Below, piece by piece: positions 1-5,395 of a DNA stretch of 5,878 nt (position 1 is the first letter of the stretch; each line of letters begins with the position of its first letter). The stretch covers positions 5,522 through 11,399 of the forward strand of contig DOWV01000271.1 of assembly GCA_003519375.1 (NCBI GenBank), written 5' to 3'. The position numbers and the translations under genes were made by a program. The notes under the pieces are model-generated. The model had not been told where the DNA came from, did not search any database, and saw only the letters and a list, made by a program, of their open reading frames with translations. This DNA is from Bacteroidota bacterium. Its GTDB lineage: Bacteria; Bacteroidota; Ignavibacteria; UBA10030.

Positions 1-6
1 GGAAAG

Positions 7-52
7 TCCCGCTCTTGGATCCCGCTCCGAGGCGGGATCCTGAGAAGCGGGA
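7..52. repeat. short palindromic repeat, copy A
   Basis: Two nested stems are visible. The outer is TCCCGCT (7-13) with AGCGGGA (46-52). The inner is GGATCCCGC (17-25) with GCGGGATCC (32-40), a perfect 9-bp stem around a 6-base loop. The same layout, with CCCGC arms around an inner GGATCC pair, recurs at 2819-2865, so this is one member of a dispersed family. It has no T-run on either side and no adjacent gene end in the window, so a terminator role is not supported. The element abuts the left window edge and may extend further. Confidence 0.6.
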
Positions 53-422
53 AAAACTTCCCGAAATCGAAATGCACTTGATAGTTCTCCCCCCTCAAGC
101 CGAAATTCCGGTGCGGAAAGGGACCAGCAATGTCTGAAGGTATCAACATCTGCTCCGGAATTAAACACACGGGATTGAGCTTCCAACCCGCACCGCCATC
201 GATTTCGGGAGCTCGATCCCTAGGCAAGCACAGGACATGACTCTCTTAACAATGCCCCCGAAATCATCGGCAGGTGGGTGGACGGCTTCATCGTGCATTA
301 ATTTCGGGGCGAGGAAGTCGAATTCGATAGCTCACCATAACCATCCGCACCGAAATTCAGGTGAGCGGGTGGGAGCATAACCTCGAGGGTCATGATTTCG
401 GGAGTTCTTCCCGCTCTCAGAT
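37..422. repeat. long imperfect inverted-repeat structure (MITE-like or structured RNA candidate)
   Basis: Bases 37-68 and the reverse complement of 394-422 align almost end to end, sharing the run AGCGGGAA, then AACT, then CCCGAAATC. The similarity continues inward in register: CTCCC blocks, then GGTGCGGA on the left near 109-117 against TCCGCACC on the right near 345-352. The arms are therefore about 80 bases and imperfect, around a centre of roughly 210 bases. The motif CCGAAAT appears seven times, in mixed orientation, near 61, 99, 199, 255, 299, 350 and 394. No open reading frame inside looks real. The size fits a non-autonomous element, but no target duplication is clear. A decayed array of hairpins is an alternative. 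Confidence 0.45.
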
Positions 423-508
423 GGTTCGAAGAAGCGGGATTCAGAAAACGAACTTTGGTTACTTTTCCTTTTTCTGGATCCCGCAAATATGATTCATCTG
501 AGGGCGGG
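410..508. repeat. nested palindromic repeat
   Basis: The outer arms are CCCGCTCTCAGATG (410-423) and CATCTGAGGGCGGG (495-508), with 13 of 14 positions complementary. The inner arms are GCGGGATTCAGAAAA (434-448) and TTTTCTGGATCCCGC (470-484), with 14 of 15 complementary. The loop is pyrimidine-rich (449-469). The outer arm shares CCCGCTCT with the copies at 8-15 and 5314-5321. Its right end reads AGTCCCGCCCTC on the minus strand, the same word as at 2819-2830. It overlaps the right end of the 37-422 structure. Bases 509-656, between this palindrome and the porin stop codon, show nothing I can name. Confidence 0.6.
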
Positions 509-656
509 ACTCTTCAAAGAGAAAGTGACAAATCGCAAAGTCGAGAATCTCTTCAAAACGGCCAACTGTTCCGAAGTCGGGGGCTCTGTGCTATTCTGCC
601 ATCTATCACAAGCCCAGACCTGCTTGAGATCATACAACAATCACCGTAACACTCCA

Positions 657-1772
657 CTAGAAGGAGACCGCGAGCTGCAAAACGGTAAGATTGTCGTGCG
701 TGCCGGTCACCTCCGGCGTCATGGTCTCGCGGCGGACGATCTTGAGGAGTGTGTTGCGCTCGAGATGGTAGCCTATCCCCGCCTCAACTTCGAACACATC
801 ATGATCCCAGCGTAACGTAGCGGACCCGAGCTGTACTTTTGAGAAGAGGAGTCCCCCGACACGAACCGCCGTGTAGAAGCGGGGAACCCAGGTGTACTTG
901 GTTTCGGCATAGTAGCCGACCACGGAAAGTTTCGTATCATCGTCCTCGAACGGGACGGTCCATTGACTGTAGACTATTTCGCCGTTCAGGAGAAAGCGAT
1001 CCCGGCTGAACTCGATATCGGCTTCACCGATACGCTGCTGATAATGATCGCTCGTTTCGGCACGCGGCAGGGGCTTGCCGCCATCGCCGAGATACGCTCC
1101 CATAGCGGCCGAAGCCCCGATGGTAAGGCCCATCATGGGAGTAAAAGCGAGACGCACAATCTTGTTGAAATCCGCGTTTTGATTCAGCTGACGAAAGCCT
1201 GTGGAACTGATCGTACCGTTCGAGCCTGCGACGGCATAGTGGAACGGGCCGATGTCTCCATAGAGCATGGCGCCGATATCGTATATTCCCAAATCGAGAA
1301 GCCGCAGGCCAACCCCTTTTCCCCTGTTGTTAAGAACGTCCAGACGACCGGCGACCTGATTGGTGAGTGACATCCGGTATTCATAGATCAACGGAAGTCC
1401 ATAGAGGAAATTCCTGGCAGGGAATCGCCGCTCCGCCAGATTTCCAAACGGCATGTCGAACTTTCCAATCTGGAAGTCGATACCAAGTCCGGCAAGGTCG
1501 ATAATCCGTACGGCGGCGTAATCCACGCTCATGGGATCGTCTTCAAAGGATCGGGTATTCGCGAGGACGAAGACGTTGTCCGTCACCTTTGCGTCGAGGA
1601 AGAGATCGAGCCGCCATCCAAACGTTGCGGTCCCTCTATTGACGACGCGCGGATTCTGAGACCGGGAGGTCTTGAGTGCGTATGCCGACGCTTCGCCGCC
1701 CAGCTGCACCTGTGAAACAACCGGAGCAGCGAGACCCATCACCAGGGCGAGCGTCACCACGATGTTCTTCAT
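657..1772 (-). CDS. porin-like outer-membrane beta-barrel protein
   Basis: I recognise no named gene, but this has the features of an outer-membrane barrel. The start chosen is the ATG at 1770-1772, because it begins a clear signal peptide (MKNIVVTLALVMGLAAPVVS, cleavage likely just before QVQLGG). An upstream in-frame ATG at 1841 would add 23 basic residues before the signal and place its codon inside the neighbouring repeat. The product is 371 residues. After the signal come alternating polar/hydrophobic strands separated by Gly/Asn/Asp turns. The stretch QIGKFDMPFG resembles the N-terminal barrel region of OprO/OprP-type porins, and the protein ends in Phe (LQLAVSF), the usual signal for barrel assembly. 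It lies 97 bases downstream of the cupredoxin-like gene on the same strand, so co-expression is plausible. Substrate is unknown. Passage of ions or small solutes is inference; the barrel call is fairly safe. Confidence 0.8.
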   Translation of the reverse strand: MKNIVVTLALVMGLAAPVVSQVQLGGEASAYALKTSRSQNPRVVNRGTATFGWRLDLFLDAKVTDNVFVLANTRSFEDDPMSVDYAAVRIIDLAGLGIDFQIGKFDMPFGNLAERRFPARNFLYGLPLIYEYRMSLTNQVAGRLDVLNNRGKGVGLRLLDLGIYDIGAMLYGDIGPFHYAVAGSNGTISSTGFRQLNQNADFNKIVRLAFTPMMGLTIGASAAMGAYLGDGGKPLPRAETSDHYQQRIGEADIEFSRDRFLLNGEIVYSQWTVPFEDDDTKLSVVGYYAETKYTWVPRFYTAVRVGGLLFSKVQLGSATLRWDHDVFEVEAGIGYHLERNTLLKIVRRETMTPEVTGTHDNLTVLQLAVSF

Positions 1773-1802
1773 AGAAGCGATCTCGATATTCCTCACGCAA
1801 AG

Positions 1803-1830
1803 TCGCCCCGACCGAGAACGTCGGGGTAAA
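1803..1830. repeat. small hairpin insertion flanked by CAAAG duplicates
   Basis: CCCCGAC (1806-1812) pairs perfectly with GTCGGGG (1820-1826) around a 7-base loop. CAAAG lies immediately on each side, at 1798-1802 and 1831-1835. Deleting the hairpin and one CAAAG joins CCTCACG to CAAAGACGCAAAGGG, a word familiar to me from dispersed repeats in other bacterial genomes. The hairpin lies in the transcript between the cupredoxin-like gene and the porin-like gene. Its minus-strand downstream side has only a short T-run (GACTTTGCG), so it is a poor intrinsic terminator. The end TCGGGGTAAA recurs at 5657-5666. Confidence 0.5.
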
Positions 1831-1869
1831 CAAAGACGCAAAGGGTTTTAGATAGGATGTAGTCTGTTC

Positions 1870-2601
1870 TCAATAAGTGAAATTGACTTCAACAACGTCG
1901 CCGCCTTTTACCGTGACATTCCGGCTTTCGGCAAGTTCACGGCCGCACCAGAATCGCACGGTATAGGTTCCCCGGGGAACGTTTTCGATCGAAAATGAAC
2001 CCTGATCGTCCGGAACGACAAAGTACGGATTTTCGAGGACCAGGATCGTGGCGTTCATGTGTGAATGAATGTCGCAATAGACACGCACGACGCCGGGCTT
2101 GTCGAACCGGACAGATTTCTGCGAGCCCGTCGGGTAGCGTCCCAGGTCAAACTCCTTGGGCTGAGAGTACGAAAACACATTGTGGAAAAGATTGTCGCGG
2201 TTCGGAAAGTCCACGGTCGTGCCGGCGAGTATGGGCAACACCTGGGGATGAAACATCAGATCTTTTTGATCGAGTACCGGATGTGCAGACGGAGGGACAA
2301 AGATTTGGGCCTTCATCGCCTCGCTTTCAAGGTAGATGACGGCTTTTTCGGACAACCTATATGCGGGTTGAGAGGCTACGGCATGATCTGAGCCGGTCAG
2401 TGCCGGCCGATGTGTGCTGTAGCGGTCGAGGATGGGAGGCTTCTGTGCGTCAGCGTCAGACCGGGCGATGGTGATCCTTCCACGGATTTCCCCGTCTCTC
2501 TTGGCCTCCTGCGCCGGTGCGTGATAGCCGCAAACCAGCGCAGCCCCGAAAAACAAGAGGCCCGACAGAATCTTTCTTCCCGGCTGTCCAGGCTTATCCA
2601 T
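1870..2601 (-). CDS. exported cupredoxin-like (plastocyanin/MauL-type) protein with C-terminal regulatory-like domain
   Basis: The product is 243 residues. Residues 1-30 form a signal peptide (basic start, hydrophobic ILSGLLFFGAALVC, cleavage probably after HAPA). Residues about 36-100 form the N-terminal strand region with AVIYLE. Residues about 115-190 are the cupredoxin fold: MFHPQVLPILAGTTVDFPNR, His140 in NLFHNVFS, and the YCDIHSHM block with Cys176, His179, His181 and Met182. His140, Cys176, one of the later His residues and Met182 fit a type 1 copper site. Residues about 195-243 resemble a carboxypeptidase-regulatory-like beta domain (GSFSIENVPRGTYTVRFW). Proteins of this build are often labelled methylamine utilization protein, but no methylamine genes are here. 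A periplasmic electron-carrier or copper-binding role is inferred. Start ATG 2599-2601 is set by the signal peptide; its upstream Shine-Dalgarno is weak. The porin-like gene follows. Confidence 0.85.
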   Translation of the reverse strand: MDKPGQPGRKILSGLLFFGAALVCGYHAPAQEAKRDGEIRGRITIARSDADAQKPPILDRYSTHRPALTGSDHAVASQPAYRLSEKAVIYLESEAMKAQIFVPPSAHPVLDQKDLMFHPQVLPILAGTTVDFPNRDNLFHNVFSYSQPKEFDLGRYPTGSQKSVRFDKPGVVRVYCDIHSHMNATILVLENPYFVVPDDQGSFSIENVPRGTYTVRFWCGRELAESRNVTVKGGDVVEVNFTY

Positions 2602-2767
2602 AGGATTGGCGTCCGTGACGACGAGCGATCTAAAAGAGAATCCATGATCGCGCGTAGATCAGCACACTGATGACACAGAAACAGCACGAGATTATCACAG
2701 ATTGAACGCCCGTGGTGATTTCATGACATGAGTGTGCGATTCTTCTTGAGATACGTTCAATTCACCA

Positions 2768-2961
2768 GAAGCCATCTCAAAAACGCCTACCTCGTCATTG
2801 CGAGGCGCTTTCTGCCGAAGTCCCGCCCTCTGGATCCGCCTGAATGCGGGATCCTAGAAGGCGGACAATCTCTCCTTGGTCTCGGCATACGTTGGTCAGA
2901 TTGCTTCGCTCGCCCCTGCGGGGCATCGCTCGCAATGACTTTGGGGGTTTTTGAGATACGC
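2768..2961. repeat. terminal-inverted-repeat element containing the TCATTGCGAG word
   Basis: ATCTCAAAAAC (2774-2784) is the exact reverse complement of GTTTTTGAGAT (2947-2957). Just inside, GTCATTGCGAG (2794-2804) is the exact reverse complement of CTCGCAATGAC (2929-2939). The interior holds a copy of the CCCGC/GGATCC palindrome (2819-2865) and a GCCCC-TGC-GGGGC stem (2912-2924) within GATTGCTTCGCTCG. I recall TCATTGCGAGCGAAGCGAAG-type words as dispersed repeats in many environmental genomes. A partial copy of the right end, TTGAGATACGTTC, sits outside at 2748-2760. There is no transposase. The stretch 2602-3090 holds this element, the bacilliredoxin terminator and no gene. Confidence 0.65.
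2819..2865. repeat. short palindromic repeat, copy B (nested)
   Basis: This begins AGTCCCGCCCTCTGGATCC and contains GGATCC at 2832-2837 and 2849-2854, flanked by GCC and GCG, closing with AAGGCGGAC. It matches the layout of the copy at 7-52, which reads AGTCCCGCTCTTGGATCC. It lies inside the 2768-2961 element, which suggests insertion of one repeat type into another. Confidence 0.5.
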
Positions 2962-3026
2962 TCTAACAATTAACGAAATTTGATGTGAGAATCAATGAAG
3001 AGACCCGCGGGGCAATCCCAGGTGAC

Positions 3027-3067
3027 GCGAAACAAGAAAGCCCGCATCAACATCGTTGACGCGGGCT
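3027..3067 (-). terminator. intrinsic terminator of the bacilliredoxin gene
   Basis: On the minus strand AGCCCGCGTCAAC pairs with GTTGATGCGGGCT (plus positions 3039-3051 and 3055-3067, one mismatch). A U-rich tail, TTCTTGTTTCG, follows. It starts 23 bases past the stop codon of the gene at 3091-3525. The compact loop and strong GC stem are typical of Rho-independent termination. Confidence 0.75.
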
Positions 3068-3090
3068 CAGGCTTCATGTCGGGCGGTTTA

Positions 3091-3525
3091 TCAGACCGAC
3101 GGTTTTGCTTCGGCGACGCAGAATCGGTCGAACACCTGCATAAGCGTGGCTGCAACCTGATCGGAATTATGGCCTTCGATCTGGTACCGATGGACCATCT
3201 GAACAAATTGCCCATCGCGCATCAGCGCAAAGGAAGGCGATGATGGCGGTTGATCGGTGAAATATTCGCGTGCTCGTGCTGTGGCCTCTTTGTCGATTCC
3301 CGCGAACACGGTCACCACTTTATCCGGTGCATTCGTGTGCTGCAGCGCTTTTGCGAGAGCGGGCCGCGCCGCTCCTGCCGCGCAGCCGCAGGTGGAGTTC
3401 ACGACGACGAGCATCGTTCCTTTGGAATTTGGGAGCACAGCATCAACGTCGGCCGGCGTCTTTAGTTCCTGGGCTCCAAGGCGCGTGACTTCTGTTTTCA
3501 TTTGCTGGATAAGAATATCGTACAT
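3091..3525 (-). CDS. BrxA/BrxB-family bacilliredoxin (YphP/YqiW family)
   Basis: A 144-residue cytoplasmic protein of full family length. It starts MYDILIQQMKTEVTRLGAQEL and carries the hallmark NSTCGCAAGAARP, with the CGC pair at Cys46 and Cys48. A thioredoxin-like fold follows (VVTVFAGIDKEATARAREYF, then PSFALMRDGQFVQMVHRYQIEG). Cys136 near the C-terminus is a further cysteine; I believe some relatives outside Bacillus share it, but have not checked. In Bacillus these proteins remove bacillithiol from mixed disulfides. Whether this host makes bacillithiol cannot be seen here, so the role is thiol-redox repair by family analogy. The start ATG 3523-3525 has a good Shine-Dalgarno (GAGGAG, 8-9 bases upstream). 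It appears monocistronic: its own likely promoter lies upstream and a terminator lies 23 bases past the stop. Confidence 0.92.
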   Translation of the reverse strand: MYDILIQQMKTEVTRLGAQELKTPADVDAVLPNSKGTMLVVVNSTCGCAAGAARPALAKALQHTNAPDKVVTVFAGIDKEATARAREYFTDQPPSSPSFALMRDGQFVQMVHRYQIEGHNSDQVAATLMQVFDRFCVAEAKPSV

Positions 3526-3568
3526 GGAGCATACTCCTCGAGAGTGTTTCCGATGAAATAATCTTCAT

Positions 3569-3597
3569 AGTATAAAACAAATCGGAGGCGGAATCGT
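3569..3597 (-). promoter_or_regulatory. possible promoter of the bacilliredoxin gene
   Basis: On the minus strand TATACT (plus 3569-3574) is a strong -10 match about 44 bases before the start codon. At 17-base spacing the -35 region is ACGATT, a poor match. The location, between a palindrome and the gene with a good ribosome site, supports a promoter, but only the -10 is convincing. Confidence 0.4.
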
Positions 3598-3616
3598 TCC
3601 CGGACGGTGTAAATGT

Positions 3617-3701
3617 AGAAGTCCGACTTCTGGTAGATTCCCGATATCTGCACTATGTTTTCTCAGCGAGATATCGGGAATCTCACATGTGTCGGACTTC
3701 T
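3617..3701. repeat. 85-base palindrome, possible terminator or miniature repeat element
   Basis: Outer arms AGAAGTCCGAC (3617-3627) and GTCGGACTTCT (3691-3701) are perfectly complementary. After an 8-by-8-base internal loop, inner arms GATTCCCGATATCT (3636-3649) and AGATATCGGGAATC (3669-3682) are also perfect, around a 19-base loop. The right arm ends in the last base of the stop codon of the 83-residue gene. It would form a very stable hairpin at the end of the GroES-like operon transcript, but no T-run follows on the minus strand. It may be a processing or stabilising structure, or a miniature inverted-repeat element. Confidence 0.7.
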
Positions 3702-3952
3702 CACCGGGGAGGTTTAAATCCGCGATAGGTATCGTAGCGGGAATCGTAGAAAACGAGCTGAAATCCTTTGTCGCGGAGCGTGCCGCCTGATGGATAGAGA
3801 TAGAACGATTCGACAGTTCCGGTGGGTTTTGAGGATGGTTTGTGCTCTTCCGCATAGAACTCGAGCACAAAGTAACCGTTGCGGTACTCTGCCGACTTGA
3901 GCTGCTCGAGAAGATTTTCGTGGCTGAAAAGCCTCAGGTCCCGATCCGCCAT
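3701..3952 (-). CDS. unrecognised 83-residue protein, second gene of the GroES-like operon
   Basis: I do not recognise this protein. It has no signal peptide or membrane segment and looks soluble and cytoplasmic. Residues 1-20 (MADRDLRLFSHENLLEQLKS) suggest a helix. The rest is rich in aromatic residues and probably beta-stranded: NGYFVLEFYAEE, ESFYLYPSGG, FQLVFYDSRYDTYRGF. No cysteine is present and no catalytic motif is visible. It starts seven bases after the stop codon of the GroES-like gene on the same strand. The tight spacing argues for one transcript and is the main reason to believe it is real. The nearest purine-rich ribosome-site candidate (GGAGCAG) lies within the end of the upstream gene, so coupled translation is possible. 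Its stop codon touches the 3617-3701 palindrome. Confidence 0.65.
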   Translation of the reverse strand: MADRDLRLFSHENLLEQLKSAEYRNGYFVLEFYAEEHKPSSKPTGTVESFYLYPSGGTLRDKGFQLVFYDSRYDTYRGFKPPR

Positions 3953-3959
3953 CCCGGTG

Positions 3960-4349
3960 CTACTGCTCCATGCTCTGCACGTAGTCGTTCCGACGTATCA
4001 GCATGAGAATGGCCGAGTGGGAAACGATGAGGTACTTGCGTTCGTCGTATTCGATCTCGATAGCGGAATCGCGAAGGAAAAGGGCGTAATCTCCTTCCTC
4101 TGCCTGGAGAGGCATGTACTTGATCGGATCCTTGGGTGTCGTCGACCATTGCTCCTGGTCGAGATAGTGCGGGTTGGGAACGGCGTAGCCGGGTCCGACC
4201 TGGACGACCGCTCCGCTCTGGACTTTGTCTTTTTCTTTTACACCCGGCGGGAGGTAGAGGCCGTGATTGGTGCGGTCAGCATCGGCATCAGGAGCGATGA
4301 GCACCTTGTCGCCGACGAGAATGATCTTTTTACGGGTTTTTATATCCAT
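3960..4349 (-). CDS. GroES/Cpn10-like co-chaperonin family protein, enlarged
   Basis: A 129-residue soluble protein with the Cpn10 pattern. Residues 12-20 (VGDKVLIAP) match the first strand. Residues about 21-42 with GLYLPPG at 30-36 match the mobile loop and its hydrophobic GroEL-binding tripeptide. Residues 45-54 (SGAVVQVGPG) match the barrel strand. Residues 86-119 (GDYALFLRDSAIEIEYDERKYLIVSHSAILMLI) match the C-terminal core. Typical GroES has about 95 residues. The extra length is mainly an insertion at about 55-80 (from GYAVPNPHYLDQ to KYMPLQ), about where GroES has its roof loop, plus a short tail. No groEL is adjacent, so this is probably a secondary, divergent GroES-like protein, and binding to GroEL is inference. 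The start has a good Shine-Dalgarno (AAGAAGG) and a promoter upstream. It is followed after seven bases by the 83-residue gene. Confidence 0.85.
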   Translation of the reverse strand: MDIKTRKKIILVGDKVLIAPDADADRTNHGLYLPPGVKEKDKVQSGAVVQVGPGYAVPNPHYLDQEQWSTTPKDPIKYMPLQAEEGDYALFLRDSAIEIEYDERKYLIVSHSAILMLIRRNDYVQSMEQ

Positions 4350-4393
4350 GGTGAGGCCTTCTTGAGATCATGAACGACCGATCCTTGCCATCT

Positions 4394-4422
4394 AAGATAG
4401 CGAGATTCCGGTCAGTCCGCAA
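4394..4422 (-). promoter_or_regulatory. probable sigma-70-type promoter of the GroES-like operon
   Basis: On the minus strand TTGCGG (plus 4417-4422) and TATCTT (plus 4394-4399) are separated by exactly 17 bases. The implied transcript starts near 4387, leaving a leader of roughly 38 bases before the ATG with its AAGAAGG site. No CIRCE-like inverted repeat is visible, so control by HrcA is not suggested. Confidence 0.5.
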
Positions 4423-4482
4423 TTCGACCGTCGTACTTCCTCGTTGAAAGAGGATTAAGCCTTTTTTCATCCTTTTGGATGA

Positions 4483-4509
4483 TTGCCCTCCATGGAATCT
4501 CTCTATAAA
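4483..4509 (+). promoter_or_regulatory. tentative promoter of the DUF3332 lipoprotein gene
   Basis: TTGCCC (4483-4488) and TATAAA (4504-4509) are separated by 15 bases, shorter than ideal. The leader would be about 75 bases. The region between this gene and the divergent GroES-like gene (4350-4590) is AT-richer than its surroundings and must hold both promoters. This is the best plus-strand candidate I can see. Confidence 0.25.
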
Positions 4510-4590
4510 TTCATTCAATGGGTTTGTCCGAAGTATCTGCATAACACCCAACGGGAACAATCACACTTCTCACCACCTGGAGGACTTACC

Positions 4591-5130
4591 ATGAAAAGAA
4601 CATCAACACGATGGATCATATCGCTGTTTCTCGCGGTCATGATTTCCACGATCGGGGGATGCTACGGATCCTTCACCCTTGTCCAGAAGGTTCACAAATG
4701 GAACGGGACGTTCGGCAACAAGTTTGTGAACGAGCTCGGTTTCCTCGTTTTGAATATCGTTCCCGTGTATGGAGTGGCCGCGTTCATCGATGTTATCGTT
4801 CTTAACAGCATCGAGTTCTGGACCGGGAAAAATCCCTCCGCCTCTTCGAACGATACGGTCGTTCCGCTCGACGAGAACAACTCGCTGACTCTCAGAGGTT
4901 CCGACCGAACAGTGATGTTGACGTCGCAAACGAGTGCGGGGGCCGTGCAGTACGTCTTTGAGAAATCGGCCGACGGAACTCTCGTCAAGGATCCGGCCGG
5001 CAAGGTGCTCGCCCGGTGTGTTATGACGGACGAGGGAGGCATGCGCATTTATGACGGCAGCGGTGCATTTGTAGCAGAATGCTCAGCTGCGAAGATTCAA
5101 GCTCTTGCGGAAGTGTCAGGGGCACAGTGA
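4591..5130 (+). CDS. DUF3332-family lipoprotein
   Basis: The product is 179 residues. The start at 4591 is chosen over the in-frame codon at 4483 because it follows a strong Shine-Dalgarno (GGAGG, 4579-4583, seven bases away) and opens a lipoprotein signal. Residues 1-23 are basic then hydrophobic, with lipobox IGGC and the lipidated Cys at 24. Residues 25-82 carry the conserved DUF3332 block: GSFTLVQKVHKWNGTFGNKFVNEL, then LVLNIVPVYGVAAFIDVIVLNSIEFWTGKNP, whose hydrophobic stretch could touch or cross a membrane. Residues 90-165 form a beta-rich tail (SLTLRGSDRTVMLTSQ, YVFEKSADGTLVKDPAGKVLARCV, GGMRIYDGSGAFVAEC). The function of the family is unknown to me. The gene stands alone, divergent from the GroES-like operon and closed by a strong terminator. 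Confidence 0.9.
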   Translation: MKRTSTRWIISLFLAVMISTIGGCYGSFTLVQKVHKWNGTFGNKFVNELGFLVLNIVPVYGVAAFIDVIVLNSIEFWTGKNPSASSNDTVVPLDENNSLTLRGSDRTVMLTSQTSAGAVQYVFEKSADGTLVKDPAGKVLARCVMTDEGGMRIYDGSGAFVAECSAAKIQALAEVSGAQ

Positions 5131-5171
5131 TACTCTGCTGGTGATTCATAGCTTTACGACTTGTTTGGAAA

Positions 5172-5212
5172 GAAAAAGGGGCTGCCCGCAATGGACAGCC
5201 CCTTGGTTTTTT
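5172..5212 (+). terminator. intrinsic terminator of the DUF3332 gene
   Basis: AAGGGGCTG (5176-5184) pairs perfectly with CAGCCCCTT (5196-5204) around an 11-base loop and is followed by GGTTTTTT (5205-5212). An A-run precedes the stem, so the arms can extend. It begins about 45 bases past the stop codon and is a textbook Rho-independent terminator. Confidence 0.9.
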
Positions 5213-5221
5213 AGGAACGAA

Positions 5222-5306
5222 GATTTGTCCCCCGCCCGAAAGACCGTTCGGTCGGGCGGGCAAATCGTCCGCGAGTTCTTCTTCTGAACGAGCAGCTGAC
5301 GATTTG
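5222..5306. repeat. overlapping alternative hairpins
   Basis: GATTTG (5222-5227) and CCCGCCCGA (5231-5239) pair with TCGGGCGGG (5252-5260) and CAAATC (5261-5266), making one strong hairpin. CAAATCGTC (5261-5269) also pairs perfectly with GACGATTTG (5298-5306) to form a second hairpin. The two share 5261-5266, so they cannot form fully at once. No gene follows on the plus strand within the window. Confidence 0.55.
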
Positions 5307-5313
5307 AGGATTT

Positions 5314-5342
5314 CCCGCTCTCGCATTGCGCTCTTGAGCGGG
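5314..5342. repeat. CCCGCTC palindrome
   Basis: CCCGCTC (5314-5320) pairs with GAGCGGG (5336-5342) around a 15-base loop and is followed by ATTCGAAAA. The arms and flank resemble the left part of the 410-508 palindrome (CCCGCTCTC, then GCGGGATTC), so it is counted in the same loose family. Confidence 0.5.
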
Positions 5343-5356
5343 ATTCGAAAAGCGAA

Positions 5357-5385
5357 CCGCACGATTTTTGTGCGGGAAACCCTAC
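5357..5385. repeat. hairpin with 16-base repeat GTGCGGGAAACCCTAC, copy 1
   Basis: CCGCAC (5357-5362) pairs with GTGCGG (5370-5375). The downstream word GTGCGGGAAACCCTAC (5370-5385) is repeated exactly at 5741-5756, again as the right arm of a hairpin with a 7-base loop. Confidence 0.6.
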
Positions 5386-5395
5386 AATGTCCTCA

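Noticed and set aside
247..330. Protein-like translation (APEIIGRWVDGFIVH, stop, FRGEEVEFDSS) in the left non-coding region
   Set aside because: It reads as plausible protein for about 25 codons but has an internal stop, no start or ribosome site, and overlaps the inverted-repeat structure. It could be a decayed gene fragment but cannot be supported.
60..403. Integron attC array or CRISPR array
   Set aside because: The CCGAAAT motifs alternate in orientation with irregular spacing, and GTTRRRY/RYYYAAC core sites and uniform repeat-spacer units are absent.
392..815. Plus-strand open frames at 392-649 and 489-815
   Set aside because: They run through palindromic repeats and across the 3' end of the porin-like gene on the other strand, with composition unlike a real protein and no ribosome site.
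1773..1841. Longer N-terminus for the porin-like protein from the upstream ATG
   Set aside because: It would put basic residues ahead of a complete signal peptide, and the codons fall within the hairpin and CAAAG repeat.
1870..2601. Lipoprotein signal in the cupredoxin-like protein (Cys24)
   Set aside because: The residues before Cys24 (ALV) are a poor lipobox, and a better signal peptidase I site follows at HAPA.
4350..4590. CIRCE or heat-shock operator upstream of the GroES-like gene
   Set aside because: No TTAGCACTC-N9-GAGTGCTAA-type inverted repeat is visible.
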